DNA of 64,000 nt from Mikania micrantha (GCA_009363875.1 CM018680.1:120105027-120169026), one strand, 5' to 3'. Positions 45,834 to 56,971 are shown, numbered from the stretch's first letter. A program made the numbers and translations. Notes: generated by a model not told the origin, from the letters alone.

Positions 45834-46076
45834 AACGATTGATACCAAAGGGGCTTTATCCTAGCGGTACCCCTTTGCTTTCCAAGTGAAAGGTCATGTG
45901 TTCAAATCCCTCCCAAGGCGAAATAGGGGTTCTTGAGAGGTCAATGGGTTTTCCGGTACAGTTTTCAGCTGGGGTGGTGGTGGGGTCTCAACGGAGGTCA
46001 TGGTAACTAGACCTTAGTGACGTGGCCTGAAAATCAGTGGTTCATACGTTGTGATCAAATTCCGTTAACGATTGGA
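45834..46076 (+). mobile_element. tRNA-derived SINE
   Basis: AACGATTGAT and AACGATTGGAT bracket the unit (45834-45843, 46067-46077). A-box-like TAGCGGTACCCC, B box GTGTTCAAATCCC near 45899, and a 3' half (GGTGGGGTCTCAACGGAGG and GTGACGTGGCCTGAAAA) shared with the copies at 13627 and 58558. Confidence 0.78.
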
Positions 46077-46115
46077 TTTTGTTTTGACTTGGAAATGGAA
46101 CTTTCTTAAAAGTGA

Positions 46116-46474
46116 TCTACGAGTAGGGGTGTTCTAATTCGGATATCCGGATTCGGATATTTGAAAATTTCGGATAGTGGTTTTCACTATCCGAATGGAT
46201 ATCCAAACTCTAAAAAAAAGATAAAAAATTCAAAAAAAAAAACATCCGGATATCCGAAAAACTATCCGAATATCTGAAATATCAAAATATCCGAATATCC
46301 GATAAATATAACTATTTCGAATAGTTCGGATATCCGAACTTTTTCAAAACTACTATCCGGACGTACGGACTTACGTCCGGACTCCGGATGTCCGGACTTC
46401 CGGATATTTCGGATACGGATTTTCGAATATTTCGATTTCGGATTCGGATTTTTTTGAACACCCCTATCTACGAG
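46116..46474. mobile_element. hAT-like non-autonomous element with perfect 8-bp duplication
   Basis: TCTACGAG at 46116-46123 and 46467-46474; element 46124-46466 has perfect 11-bp inverted ends TAGGGGTGTTC/GAACACCCCTA. The interior is a palindromic satellite of GGATATCCGGA-type words that can fold on itself throughout. Confidence 0.85.
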
Positions 46475-46752
46475 GGTCATAATTTACTGTTCCAAAAGCT
46501 GCAAGTTGCTTTCATACATATGATGAAAAAGCCTTTGAAATGACACGAATAAAGTAATAGATGAGTCTGAGCAGTTAAGCACATGTCGCATATTCATAAT
46601 ATTTTATTAATTTGGTTGCTTACAACTATTTCTTTTATCATTTACCCAAAGGGTGATTAGATTCGGTCCAACGAGATAGATTATCTGAACCGAGAATGAT
46701 TTTTGATTCACCAACTAAGCAATCTTGGTATTTTTTTTTTGTATTTTTATAC

Positions 46753-47061
46753 GAGTAAAATGTCATTTTAATCGTTATAATTTGACAAATTTTGTAATTT
46801 TAGTCCAATAGGTTAAATTTTATTGTTTTTGTCATTATAGTTTCCATTTTATTTTCATTTTCGTTCCTATAGTTTGGTTAATTTTTTCATTTTAGTCTAA
46901 AAGTTTAAAATTTAATTGGACTAAAATAAGAATAAAATGAAAACGTAATGATTAAAATGACAATAAAATAAAACAATAATGACCAAAATGACAAAATTTA
47001 AACTATTGAACTAAAATGACAAAAGTTGTCAAAACACAAGTACTAAAATGACATTTTACTC
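46753..47061. repeat. Foldback element (309 bp)
   Basis: Ends GAGTAAAATGTCATTTTA and TAAAATGACATTTTACTC form a long inverted repeat that meets near 46910. Third member of the GAGTAAA-ended group. Confidence 0.75.
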
Positions 47062-48304
47062 TTTTTATTTTAAGGTTAGATTTGAGTTAAGTCCAGATAA
47101 AAACTAAAAAAATATAAAAGGTCGACCTAGTTACAAGATAAATTATCTTAATTGATGTCTCTAGCAAGACATTCTCATATAGTGACTCAGAGATTGTGGG
47201 TTCAAATCATGTAATATACATACATAAATGATTAATGGATACTAATTAAGTTGTCTTCTAAAAGAAATATATCAATTGATGATTAAATTATAAACCTAAT
47301 GTACTTATGATGTGCCTTCATGGAACACGATCAAGAGTTCTAGGTAAAGTCCATTCAACTTCATTTTCATCGCATTCAAGGTACCTTGTTGAAGAGTGCA
47401 TGCTTTCAAGGCTTGATCGAATCATTCATGGGCGAAACTTAGTAGTGCCAAATTTTTAGTCGACATGTTAAAATTTTTATAGGCATTGATTTCGTTCATG
47501 TATTAAAATTTTCGTCCCTACCGCCCCTCTTCTAAAACTATTTAAGCTCCGTCACTAGAATCATTTGAGCTCATTCATTGAGGTGGCTCTTCGACTTTGT
47601 CTCCATCTTGATCACATTGGTTGTTCTTGGACTTTAACTTACTGTTTATTCTTTTACTTCATCTTCATCAACTTTATCGACATTCAAAGTAGTTGTCGTT
47701 ATATAATTAATTATTATATAATTAATTAGGGGCCAAAAAGCTATATTTTTCATGTGCGTACACATTGGTGTCTTTTCTCATGAGATCGAGGGTTCAACTT
47801 CTTTAATAGAAAATGGTTCATGCATTACGATATTTACCAAAACAAATAGTATTACCTCGATAAGATATTCCCTTCATTCTTCATTTCTTTCTAAAAAAAA
47901 ATTGGTGTCTTTTCTCATGAGATCGAGGGTTCAACTTCTTTAATAGAAAATGGTTTAGTACATTGAGTAGATTAGATATATGCTAAAAAATGCAATCATT
48001 GAGGGGTTAATTTTAATTGTTTTTAAATTGCAATCACTTGAATGCTGGTGACGTTAGCAGATCACAGGTCCATTCTGTTTTCCAGGCCCAATTTAATTGC
48101 CCTCTCAATATTTTAAAAGCCCAACAACACAAATGAGTTATGAGTCATTGAGTCATGATCCAACATTCCAAGTTTCCAACCACGCCGGCCGCCCGAGACC
48201 AAACGAGGCACGGTCTTCACTCTTCAGTCTTACATTTTCGTGTGTTCAGTTTCGTTTTCAATTTCAGGTTGGTTCTCACCACTTTCGTTTTCGTTTTATT
48301 GAAT
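47062..48304. other. Intergenic with a 55-bp direct repeat
   Basis: No credible gene. ATTGGTGTCTTTTCTCATGA... occurs at 47764-47818 and again at 47901-47955 (offset 137), identical or nearly so. The unit contains GAGGGTTCAACTTC, faintly like a pol III B box. The rest is AT-rich. Confidence 0.6.
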
Positions 48305-48585
48305 TTGAGATATTTGATTAAAGATTTGAATTTTTGTTTTAATTCAACCGATTGGTTACCGATGAGAAAGGTTCTATGAGAAAATTTTCTATTACTTTTG
48401 TAATATATTTGTGTGGATTTTGTATGGTTTATGTTTTTATGAAAAATTTGTAAAGAATTCGTAATGAGAGATTTTATTTTGCTATGTAACTTATTTTTCT
48501 GCAAATGATATATATAATATATAATACTCGTTATCGATAGTGTACTGTGATAACCTTCTGCAACGGGCGGGAGGAAAAAACCTAG
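48305..48585 (+). mobile_element. Non-autonomous Helitron, 3' terminal part, second copy
   Basis: Aligns with 5399-5679 over its length. Ends with a 7-bp imperfect hairpin (CCTTCTG 48554-48560, CGGGAGG 48568-48574), then CTAG followed by T (48582-48586). The stem bases differ from the first copy but still pair, two of them as G-T. Confidence 0.6.
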
Positions 48586-49496
48586 TTAATCATTAAATCG
48601 CTAAATCTTTTTTTGGTATCATATATATAAGCTGCTTCTTGTATGCTAACTTTTTTTCATGATAGCAGGAACACATTTAGGTGATAAAACCACATAGTCG
48701 CAAGCAACCGGGTCGGTGGTCTCAAAGGAAAACCACCTTAAGCGATAATTGAACTTAATACATATAATTTATCTCTCATCCACTTTACTACTGCATCGTT
48801 TTCTTGGAGATATTTTATGTTATTAGATTAACCTTTTAAAAAACCAAAAACTTTTAAATCATATTGAAACTTTACTTTGAGAAGCCAATCATTAAAACCA
48901 TGAAGAAGGGCATCGTGATATTTTTTTCAAGGAAGAGATTAAAGTTGTTAAATTAATTTGCAACTTATAACTTACATTTACCATGTATGAATAACGAGAC
49001 TGCTTCCAATTAATCATCCGGCTCATGATGCCTGATTAACCGATAAACCTGACGCTTTTAATGTTTTTTTTATAAAAATTAAGTAAAATAAACGTTAAAA
49101 TTAATGTAATTACTTTATCCTTAAGGGCTGACACACACGTATTGTTGAATTTATTTTACTCAAATGTGTATGATCTAACAGGTATATAATTACGTTATTT
49201 TTTATGATTTTAAATTGATGTACATGCATCCATGTAATCCTATTTTCAAATTTATATTATAACTTGTATCGAGTAAAAAATAAATCTTGTACCTTAAAAA
49301 TAAAAGTCAGTCACATAACACATTGACAAACGGATGTAAATTTATGGATGTTTTGCTGTTCTTTTTTTTTAAAAAAAATTTATTACGTATTATACCCCTT
49401 CCAGTTTTCAAATTTGATCGAGGAACGTGTTATGCGAACATGAAGAACGAAATTGAATGGAAGTGCTTGTTCAATCAAACTTTCTTCACTTCGTTG
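48586..49496. other. Intergenic, no gene seen
   Basis: AT-rich. Short frames near 49287-49565 run into the LTR element and are not credible. Confidence 0.5.
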
Positions 49497-49501
49497 CATT
49501 T

Positions 49502-49845
49502 TGTTGGGTTAATCTTGACTTGTAAAAGGGTATGGGTCGGTATAATGGAGCGGGTCAAAAGTTAGATAGATTATGGGTTATTTTAATTGTTTAGTCACAT
49601 GTTTAATTGTTTCACAAGTATTAGTTAGTGGGTCTAAGTCATTGGTTATGTTAGGTAGTTTTTTTTTGAAAATGTTTACGTGGGTTATTGGATGGTGAGA
49701 TAGTATTTTAGGTAGTATTTTGTGTTTGGTTCTTTGCTCTTTATGTAATCAGTTTTATTCCATTAAATGAAAAGAGTCGATCAAAGTGGTTTGATCAAAT
49801 CAGTGTTGTTTATTTTAGTCTGATTTAGATCTGAATATACCAACA
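49502..49845 (+). repeat. 5' LTR of the gag-only element
   Basis: Begins TGTTGGGTTAATC and ends ATATACCAACA, TG...CA. Confidence 0.92.
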
Positions 49846-50030
49846 TTTGGTATCAGAGCCTAGGGCTCGTATCACCGGTTTTGAGAGTCGGTTTTTAGAG
49901 AGAAGAGTTCAATCAGGTTCTGTGTGAACCTAAAGAGACGGGAAAGGAGACAACCCTGCGTGATCACGGCGGAAGAGGTTCTGAGTGAACCAGAAACGGT
50001 TCTGTGTGAGCTGTCGAGACGAGACAGAAG

Positions 50031-50135
50031 AAACGATCTGTGTGATTGTTGATGGTTTCTGCGTACGTGAGCAAATAAACGATCTGTGTGATTGTTGATG
50101 GTTTCTGCGTACGTGAGCAAATAAACGATCTGTGT
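50031..50135 (+). repeat. 46-bp tandem repeat in the element leader
   Basis: AAACGATCTGTGTGATTGTT-type unit starts at 50031, 50077 and 50123 (partial). Related shorter words (GGTTCTGTGTGA) precede it. It lies in the untranslated leader. Confidence 0.85.
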
Positions 50136-50434
50136 AAGTTGGAAGAGACAACAAGGAAGAAATTGATCTGTGTGATCAAGAAATTAAATACCTGTGTGGT
50201 GAAGACGCAAGGAAGGTGATCGAGATTCGTGAAGCACTTGGAGTAGATCAAACGTGTGTGGTGTTCGAGTTGAAGACGGTGGGAGTAAATAAAAAAAAAA
50301 GTGATTTAATTATTGTCAAGAGTGGGCTCTTTTGTCGTCAAGTACTCAAGAGTGGGCTCCTTCTACTTAAATAAAAAAAAAAACAAGGGAAGCAATTTTG
50401 TTTTTTTTGTTTTGTTTAACAGGAAGCTTTTAAG

Positions 50435-51367
50435 ATGGTAGACACAAATCAAGGTGGTGCGATTGTGCAAGCAAGCAATCAAGGCAATATCCCGTTGCAA
50501 TGTCCGAAGTTAACGAGCACCAATTACACAAGTTGGTCAATAATGGTGGAGTCGATTCTACAAGCATACGGGTTGTGGGAAGCAATTGATCCGGTAACCG
50601 GGGGTGCGGTTGATGCTAAGAAAAATTTACAAGCAAGGGCATTCGTGTTTCAAACTCTACCCGAAGATGTGTTACTTCAAGTTGCAAAGCACAAACATGC
50701 AAAAGATGTGTGGGAAGCGCTTCGTGTGCGGTATTTGGGAGCCGATCGTGTTCAAAAGGCGAGAATTCAAACTCTTAGATCCGAGTTAGAGATGTTGAAG
50801 ATGAAAGAGAGTGAAACGATTGATGAGTTTTCGGGCAAACTTAGTGGGATTGCTACAAAGATCAAGAGTCTTGGGTCTAACTTGGAAGATGAGGTGTTGG
50901 TAAGAAAGTTACTAAATTCGGTTCCAAAGAAGTTTTTGCAAATTGTTGCTTCTATTGAGCAATACTCGGAGATAGAACATATGTCACTTGAGGAGGCCGT
51001 TGGGAGATTGAAGGCTTATGAAGATAGAATCAAAGTTCTTGATGAGGAGGATAATGATCAAAGTAAGTTGTTACTTACCAAAGAGGATTGGCAAGAGAAA
51101 ACCAAGCGAGGAGAGTTTGATCAAAACTATTTTGGTCAAGGAAGAGGTCGTGGTCAAGGAAGGGGTCGTGGTTATGGTAGAGGTCGAGGTGGCCGGTTTC
51201 AACACAATGAGGATCGAAGAGAGCAAGGTAGCTATCGAGACAAACGACATATCAAATGTTACAATTGCCAAGAGTATGGTCACTATGCGGCTGAGTGTCC
51301 CAAGCAAGAACCAAAGGAAGAAGTAGCTAATTTGACTCGAGACGATGATGAGCCGACATTGCTTTGA
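50435..51367 (+). CDS. Copia-type Gag of the TR-GAG element, 310 aa
   Basis: Intact frame from ATG 50435 to TGA. It has the plant copia Gag fold region (LQCPKLTSTNYTSWS near residue 22; AKDVWEALRVRYLGADRVQ near 89; KMKESETIDEFSGKL near 118), an Arg-Gly-rich stretch (about 237-255), and a CCHC knuckle CYNCQEYGHYAAEC near 274-287. It ends shortly after the knuckle where Pol would begin in a full element. Gag packages RNA into virus-like particles. Domain order and several blocks resemble the Gag of the copia element at 1-3919, but the proteins are clearly diverged. Confidence 0.93.
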   Translation: MVDTNQGGAIVQASNQGNIPLQCPKLTSTNYTSWSIMVESILQAYGLWEAIDPVTGGAVDAKKNLQARAFVFQTLPEDVLLQVAKHKHAKDVWEALRVRYLGADRVQKARIQTLRSELEMLKMKESETIDEFSGKLSGIATKIKSLGSNLEDEVLVRKLLNSVPKKFLQIVASIEQYSEIEHMSLEEAVGRLKAYEDRIKVLDEEDNDQSKLLLTKEDWQEKTKRGEFDQNYFGQGRGRGQGRGRGYGRGRGGRFQHNEDRREQGSYRDKRHIKCYNCQEYGHYAAECPKQEPKEEVANLTRDDDEPTLL

Positions 51368-51404
51368 TGAAGAAATGGTTTAAAGTCAAGATTAAGGGGG
51401 TGAA

Positions 51405-51748
51405 TGTTGGGTTAATCTTGACTTGTAAAAGGGTATGGGTCGGTATAATGGAGCGGGTCAAAAGTTAGATAGATTATGGGTTATTTTAATTGTTTAGTCA
51501 CATGTTTAATTGTTTCACAAGTATTAGTTAGTGGGTCTAAGTCATTGGTTATGTTAGGTAGTTTTTTTTTGAAAATGTTTACGTGGGTTATTGGATGGTG
51601 AGATAGTATTTTAGGTAGTATTTTGTGTTTGGTTCTTTGCTCTTTATGTAATCAGTTTTATTCCACTAAATGAAAAGAGTCGATCAAAGTGGTTTGATCA
51701 AATCAGTGTTGTTTATTTTAATCTGATTTAGATCTGAATATACCAACA
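51405..51748 (+). repeat. 3' LTR of the gag-only element
   Basis: Same length as the 5' LTR and nearly identical, preceded by the polypurine tract. Confidence 0.92.
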
Positions 51749-51753
51749 CATTT

Positions 51754-53585
51754 CTCTTCCAAATCGATCATTTAGAATTTACCGAATTCTATTTTTTTAA
51801 CGAGATTTATGTGTTTTGGTTAACTGGAACGAGTGCATCGTTTTTCACAATCAATTGGGTTTTTCCCGTTCTACTGCCGAACAACCAGATTCCGTCGGAA
51901 ATCCGTTTTATCCTGCTGTCGAGGTTAGTTATATAACTAACTCGCTAATATTTATGCATTTGATCAAATAGATTTTGTTGCGTGTTATGTTAATAATTTT
52001 ATGACGGTGTTGTTATAAAGTACGTATATGCTATCGCTATAAGTAGTCTTGTTGCCCAATTTCATCAGACTTTTAGGCCATGTGTTATGCAAAAAGTCTC
52101 CATCACTCCACGTAGGCGTCACGTAATCAACCAACACCATCACCCCCTTATCACTCCACATCATCTTTTCCTATGTTATCCATCACTTCCACATCACTCC
52201 ACGTCATCACCACCTTTTTCAATATTTTATTAGAATTTGGTTCGAGTTTGGATTGTTTGGATCGAGTTGAGGTCGGTAGCAATTCATAAACGGGTTATGG
52301 GTTGTTTGGATCCATGGTAGTGTAGAAGTTTTTGAAGATTTGAAAGATTTTTGAATATTTTTTGAGAGATTTGAAAGATTTTGGGAAAAATTTTTGAAGA
52401 TTTTTGAGTGGATTAAATGAGTTTATATAGAGTTTAATTTATTTATTTTTTTTTTGCTTTTCAACAGTAATGTTACCATTATATCCTATATATTTTTTTC
52501 TTTTTTTCCCCCAAACGGTCATCACCCCGTGAGGAGGGTCACACCACTGCCTATCACGCCACCCTCACGCTCCTGTGTTATGGGGGTGGGGTGCGACCGG
52601 GACGTGACCCAGGGGCATCACGCCTAGGTCACGTAATGAGTTCATGTTACGGGTGTTCACGGTTCCGTTTCAAACCGAGAAACCGTCCAAACTGGTCATA
52701 GGTTTCCTTTCACAGTTAGTTATTTTTTCCATTGAGTTGAGAAAGCTTTGAAAACTATACAAAAACCATGTAATTATTTTTTTATAGTTTTGTAACATTA
52801 CTTGGCTATTTATATAAAAAAAGGTTAAAAAATGCCGAGAGACAATAAGGAATCTGCAAGAATGAACGTTTGTATGTTATGTTTTAGGAAACAATTTTAA
52901 TTTTTGTGTTAGCTTCTTCTTTTGAGGAATAATAAGTTTAAATTTATACACTGTAGAGAGTATAACTTTAATTTTATATAAAAAAACGTGGGAACTTGCT
53001 CTCAATTGTTGTTGTATAAAATTCTCTCTAGTTTTTAAAGCTATAAAGGTGTAGTTACATGTAGCATAGCGCACACTAGAAGATATTTGAAATAGTAAGA
53101 ATTCAAAATCTGTGCGTCTTTGTCGTTATTAAAAAAATAGAGATGATGAAATATCAAGGATTCAAGATTTGTCAAACACTCCCTTTCAAATGGAAAATGA
53201 TATATCTTGCTTCTTTTTGTCTTCATTCCAACTGTCGGTTGGTTGAACACTCATCATCTCCAATTCTGAAGTTGGTAACTTATGTCTGTTTTGTTCATAC
53301 CAACATCAAGTTTTCTTTACACTTGCCCATGAAATATCACATCCATGATGACACTTTTTTATGCATTTACAAATTGTTGATTGAATGTATATTAAGCTGA
53401 GTTCATTGGTCATTATGAATTAGGAAGAATGTGTTTTTAGTCTTGTGATAATAAAACACCAGGAGAAGATAATTGCCAAATAGTTGAATATAAAAGCAAA
53501 AAAGACGATTACATGAATCTAATACTTAAAGCTGCTTCTTTATGAGAAGCCTATATTTATTTGTGGCACCATCCAAAATCATGGT
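51754..53585. other. Intergenic; possible MITE near 52060-52640
   Basis: No gene. 52060-52640 is unusual: CATCACTCCACGT-type words on the left, GGGTGGGGTGCGACCGGGACGTG on the right, and a T-rich middle, suggesting a non-autonomous element with GC-rich ends whose limits I could not fix. Downstream sequence to the subtilase gene is plain AT-rich and includes its 3' untranslated region. Confidence 0.45.
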
Positions 53586-55928
53586 TTATAGTGGTGACAG
53601 CCATGTTACAACAACTGGGCTTCTTACTCTGTGTTCACCGTCTTTCCATATCAGAGCTCCAGACTCTGGTGCTGTTTGTCTAGTCTTCGTTGTGAAGGTA
53701 ACCTTGTATGACAGTTTCTGGTACTTCTTGGTGAAACTAAGGCTTGATGGCTCCACTTTCACATCCACGCCTTTGAACTGTGAAATCACAACATGATACT
53801 TTGAGGTTGGAGGTCCAACATTAGTGACTGTTCTGTGAATAGCCACTGTAGAAACTCTTTTGTCTTCTGGGAACACAGCTGAGAGAGCTGGGTAGTTCAA
53901 ATCACTAGGTCCAGAAAGGGTATGCTGGCAGGTTCTATTGGAGAATTTGGCAAAAACCACCAGCTGAGTACGGGTCAAGCCCTGTGTGCACAGAAAGTCA
54001 AAGTAATCCTGTGCTCCAATATCGTAAACCAAACCCGGGTCAACAGCTCTAACCGGGTTGATGTGACCTGCACCATGGTCATATGGGCTGGATGGAGCCC
54101 CGGTGGAAGAGTCTCGAAGAGGTTCATGAGTGTTATCGTGGATATATGCTGTCGTCATCAATGCTGATTTTATAGCTGCTGGACTCCAATCAGGATGCCT
54201 TGCTTTGAGTAATGCAGCAACTCCACTCACGTGAGGACATGACATTGAAGTTCCAGAAAGTATATTGAATCCTACTCTGCGTTTATCAGCCTCAAGGCTC
54301 GATGGACCCATGTCTCCGGTCCAAGCCGCAAGTATGTTTACTCCAGGAGCAACCATATCCGGCTTCAGAATCTCTAATGAGATGAAATTAGGTCCTCTGG
54401 ATGAAAAAGCTGCCACCACTGGAGAGGGTTTAATGCCTAGTTTAGTCCCAGAGAATGCAAGATTTCCGGTTGGCTTTGGATCTCTCATAGCATACTGTTT
54501 GATTGTTTTTCCCTCCTTTTCCCCTACAGCAACTGCCGGAAGAAGGTGGCAGTCTGCCACAAGCTCCTCTCCGTTGGCGGCGGTGTTGGACAATATCATG
54601 CCTATGCCGCCTGCTTGTTTCACCACTTGACCCTTCTGAACTCGAGGACTTATACCACGGTCACATATCACAATCTTTCCCGCAACCACATGTGGGTCTA
54701 GTGTTCCTTCCAAACACAGAGATCCCGGGTCGGGGCTACTTGAATTACTCCCGGTATACACCAGAGGATACATTGTTTTTGGTGATAGATTTCTTCGTCC
54801 TTTATAAAGAGATACTCCTTTCAGCGTCACCCCTGATCCCAACCTCACCGAGCCCGGGAAATCTCGGTCCATGGTGCTAGCTCCGACTGTAGTAATCCAT
54901 GGAGAAACATTAGTCAAACTGACTGGGTCGGGCCCACCGTTCCCCGCAGAGCACGAAATAAGAATCCCCTTCTCCATGGCTCCAAAAGCTGCTATCGACA
55001 AACTGTCACGATGGTATGACGAAACCCCACCACCTAAAGAAATGGACATCACATTGACCCCGTCTGCCACCGCCTTGTCAACAGCGGCGAGAATATCAGA
55101 GCTAAAACAACCACCAGCCCAACACACCTTATAAGCTGCAATTCTTGCCCCGGGGGACATTCCACGGGCTGTGCCATATGCGTATCCCAAAAGATTGGCC
55201 CCATGCACCGGTGAACCTGCTGCTGTAGCTGCTGTGTGAGTTCCATGCCCGTCTTGATCTCTCGGAGATTTATACTCTTTCTGCTCGTTGATGATCCCAG
55301 TGGCAGCTTCATATCCACGGTAAAACGCCCTTGCACCCACTATCTTTTTGTTACAATGATGCTTTTGGAAACCTCGACCCACTTCACACGCGCCTTTCCA
55401 GTGGGCTGGAACCGTAGTGAATCCGGTGTCGTTAAAGCTAGGACTCTCCGGCCAGATTCCGGTATCCAGCACTCCAACAACTACATCATGGTCTGTTAAT
55501 TTGTCAGACCAGACGCTGGTAACATCCTGTGCCTCAAGCCCTAGAAACATAGGACTCCTTGTTGTATGCAGTTCATATTTCACCTCAGGAAGTACCCCAA
55601 CAACACCATTCTGACCCTCAAGCCTCTCTGCTTCTTCCTCTGTTAACCGTGCTGCCATACCATGAAAAGCCGACTGGTATGTATAGATGACACTCTGCTC
55701 ATCATCTTCTTCATTTATTCCCTCAGGTGAAACTGCTACTGATTTTACGAGTGATGCATACCAGTCAAAATGGTCGGTGTAAGTTGCAGGAATAGCCGAG
55801 ATGTCCACATGAACAATGTAAGTGTTCTTCGATACACCATTGTTGTTGGATGAATCAACAAGATTGAGTGTCAGATAGGCTGATAGGCACAGGCATAACC
55901 ACCATTTGACTGTAATCCGAGAATCCAT
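53586..55928 (-). CDS. SBT1.3: Subtilisin-like serine protease SBT1.3 type, 780 aa, single exon
   Basis: Uninterrupted frame from ATG 55928 with a hydrophobic signal peptide (about residues 9-24), an I9 propeptide (about 36-121, ending at YELHTTRSP), and the peptidase S8 domain with catalytic Asp155 (VLDTGIWPES), His228 (GHGTHTAA), oxyanion Asn330 (SAGNGGPD) and Ser561 (GTSMSCPHVSG). A PA domain is inserted between (about 385-480) and a fibronectin-III-like domain follows (about 680-780, ending VVTWLSPL). Length, lack of introns and close similarity along the whole chain to what I recall of Arabidopsis SBT1.3 support the name. Secreted to the cell wall, where such enzymes process proteins; its substrate is not known from sequence. 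All catalytic residues are present. Confidence 0.95.
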   Translation of the reverse strand: MDSRITVKWWLCLCLSAYLTLNLVDSSNNNGVSKNTYIVHVDISAIPATYTDHFDWYASLVKSVAVSPEGINEEDDEQSVIYTYQSAFHGMAARLTEEEAERLEGQNGVVGVLPEVKYELHTTRSPMFLGLEAQDVTSVWSDKLTDHDVVVGVLDTGIWPESPSFNDTGFTTVPAHWKGACEVGRGFQKHHCNKKIVGARAFYRGYEAATGIINEQKEYKSPRDQDGHGTHTAATAAGSPVHGANLLGYAYGTARGMSPGARIAAYKVCWAGGCFSSDILAAVDKAVADGVNVMSISLGGGVSSYHRDSLSIAAFGAMEKGILISCSAGNGGPDPVSLTNVSPWITTVGASTMDRDFPGSVRLGSGVTLKGVSLYKGRRNLSPKTMYPLVYTGSNSSSPDPGSLCLEGTLDPHVVAGKIVICDRGISPRVQKGQVVKQAGGIGMILSNTAANGEELVADCHLLPAVAVGEKEGKTIKQYAMRDPKPTGNLAFSGTKLGIKPSPVVAAFSSRGPNFISLEILKPDMVAPGVNILAAWTGDMGPSSLEADKRRVGFNILSGTSMSCPHVSGVAALLKARHPDWSPAAIKSALMTTAYIHDNTHEPLRDSSTGAPSSPYDHGAGHINPVRAVDPGLVYDIGAQDYFDFLCTQGLTRTQLVVFAKFSNRTCQHTLSGPSDLNYPALSAVFPEDKRVSTVAIHRTVTNVGPPTSKYHVVISQFKGVDVKVEPSSLSFTKKYQKLSYKVTFTTKTRQTAPESGALIWKDGEHRVRSPVVVTWLSPL

Positions 55929-56360
55929 TTCTTGAAATATGGTGGTGTTGGAATGAGGAAGACGATGAAGAAGAAAGGCAAATGGAGTGTTTTTATTAGA
56001 GGCGGTGAGTGTAGTAAAGAGTGGAGTAGGAGTTGGAGTGAGGGCCTGTTTCTGTCATGTAATAAAAGTGGTAGTTGTATGTATAATAATGGCGGTTGAT
56101 ATTTAGATTTGAGGCAGACTGGTGAATGGAGTTAATGGGTCAAATGTCCTTAACCACGTGATGGTTTTATCTTTTTCTAGTTCGGTGGTCCTGCACCGTT
56201 TTAAGGCCAATGACCATAATATTTTGGGTCATTTAGGTTAACCGGGTTGAACCCTCCCCTGATTAAAATGTTGACGATGATGAACTGACATGCAAGTCTT
56301 TTGTTTCAACAATGATTATGGAAAAATGGGACCATCATTTTCTTAGCAATTTTTAATTTA

Positions 56361-56616
56361 TAGGAAGAGATTATTTTTTTTTTTTTGAACGGCTTGGTAC
56401 AACGACACCCAAGACGGGATTTCAACCATCCCCTCGGATTTGACGCTCTGGGGCGTATGCCCGAGCCCACCCCAGGAGGAACCCCACAATCGGGTAAACC
56501 CCCTGACCTTGCTTCAGCAAATATGCCTCAGCCCGGATTCGAACCCAAGACCTCCTATAGAGAAGTCAAGGGGGTAACCATTAGGCTAGAAGCCCTTGGT
56601 TAGGAAGAGATTATTT
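56361..56616 (-). mobile_element. SINE with 16-bp target duplication
   Basis: TAGGAAGAGATTATTT at 56361-56376 and 56601-56616 exactly. On the minus strand the body starts with an A-box-like TAGCCTAATGGTTA and a B box GGGTTCGAATCC (near 56537-56548) and ends CCGTTCAAAA with a poly-A tail, the same tail junction as the SINE at 58544. It lies about 430 bp upstream of the subtilase start codon. Confidence 0.9.
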
Positions 56617-56971
56617 GATCGGTAGAAGTATCAAAATAAACGAATAAATAAACCTGGTTAATATTGTAACTACATGGCAAGATGTAACCCCACTGGCACC
56701 CACTATTATTTATTAGTTTGTGTATGTGAGGGAGAGAGAGATTGAAAATAGAGAAGCAGTTATTGATGAATTACTACTACGTATGTTAAGACGTGTATGG
56801 AGCCTTGGTGTATGTTGTTGTGAGTAAAGCCTACACACAAGTACTTGCCACTTCAACGAGAAGAATTTACCATCTGCAATTAAAGGCACCCATGTGAATA
56901 TGATGCCAATACGGATAGCTATGTTAACTATTATAGGTAAAATAGAGATATTGCAGATGGACCGTAGGTGA

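Larger units (their letters stand above)
49497..51753 (+). mobile_element. Complete gag-only LTR retrotransposon (TR-GAG type), 2,247 bp
   Basis: Two 344-bp LTRs (49502-49845 and 51405-51748), perfect 5-bp target duplication CATTT (49497-49501, 51749-51753), iMet primer site TGGTATCAGAGC (49848-49859), a leader, one Gag frame (50435-51367) and a polypurine tract (AAGGGGG near 51394-51400). There is no protease, integrase or RT. I count two differences between the LTRs (one near 49762/51665, one near 49818/51721), so insertion is recent. It must be mobilised in trans by a related copia element. Confidence 0.93.

Noticed and set aside
48097..48504. Overlapping short frames on both strands
   Set aside because: Low-complexity Phe/Lys-rich products over a Helitron fragment, no family resemblance.
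49872..50251. Minus-strand frames of 74-95 codons
   Set aside because: They lie over the tandem repeat in the leader of the TR-GAG element and contain the repeat translated twice.
52060..52640. Well-bounded transposon with GC-rich ends
   Set aside because: Words look like a non-autonomous element, but I could not find matching ends or a target duplication, so limits are not claimed.
53922..55614. Plus-strand frames opposite the subtilase
   Set aside because: Antisense shadows of a highly conserved single-exon gene.
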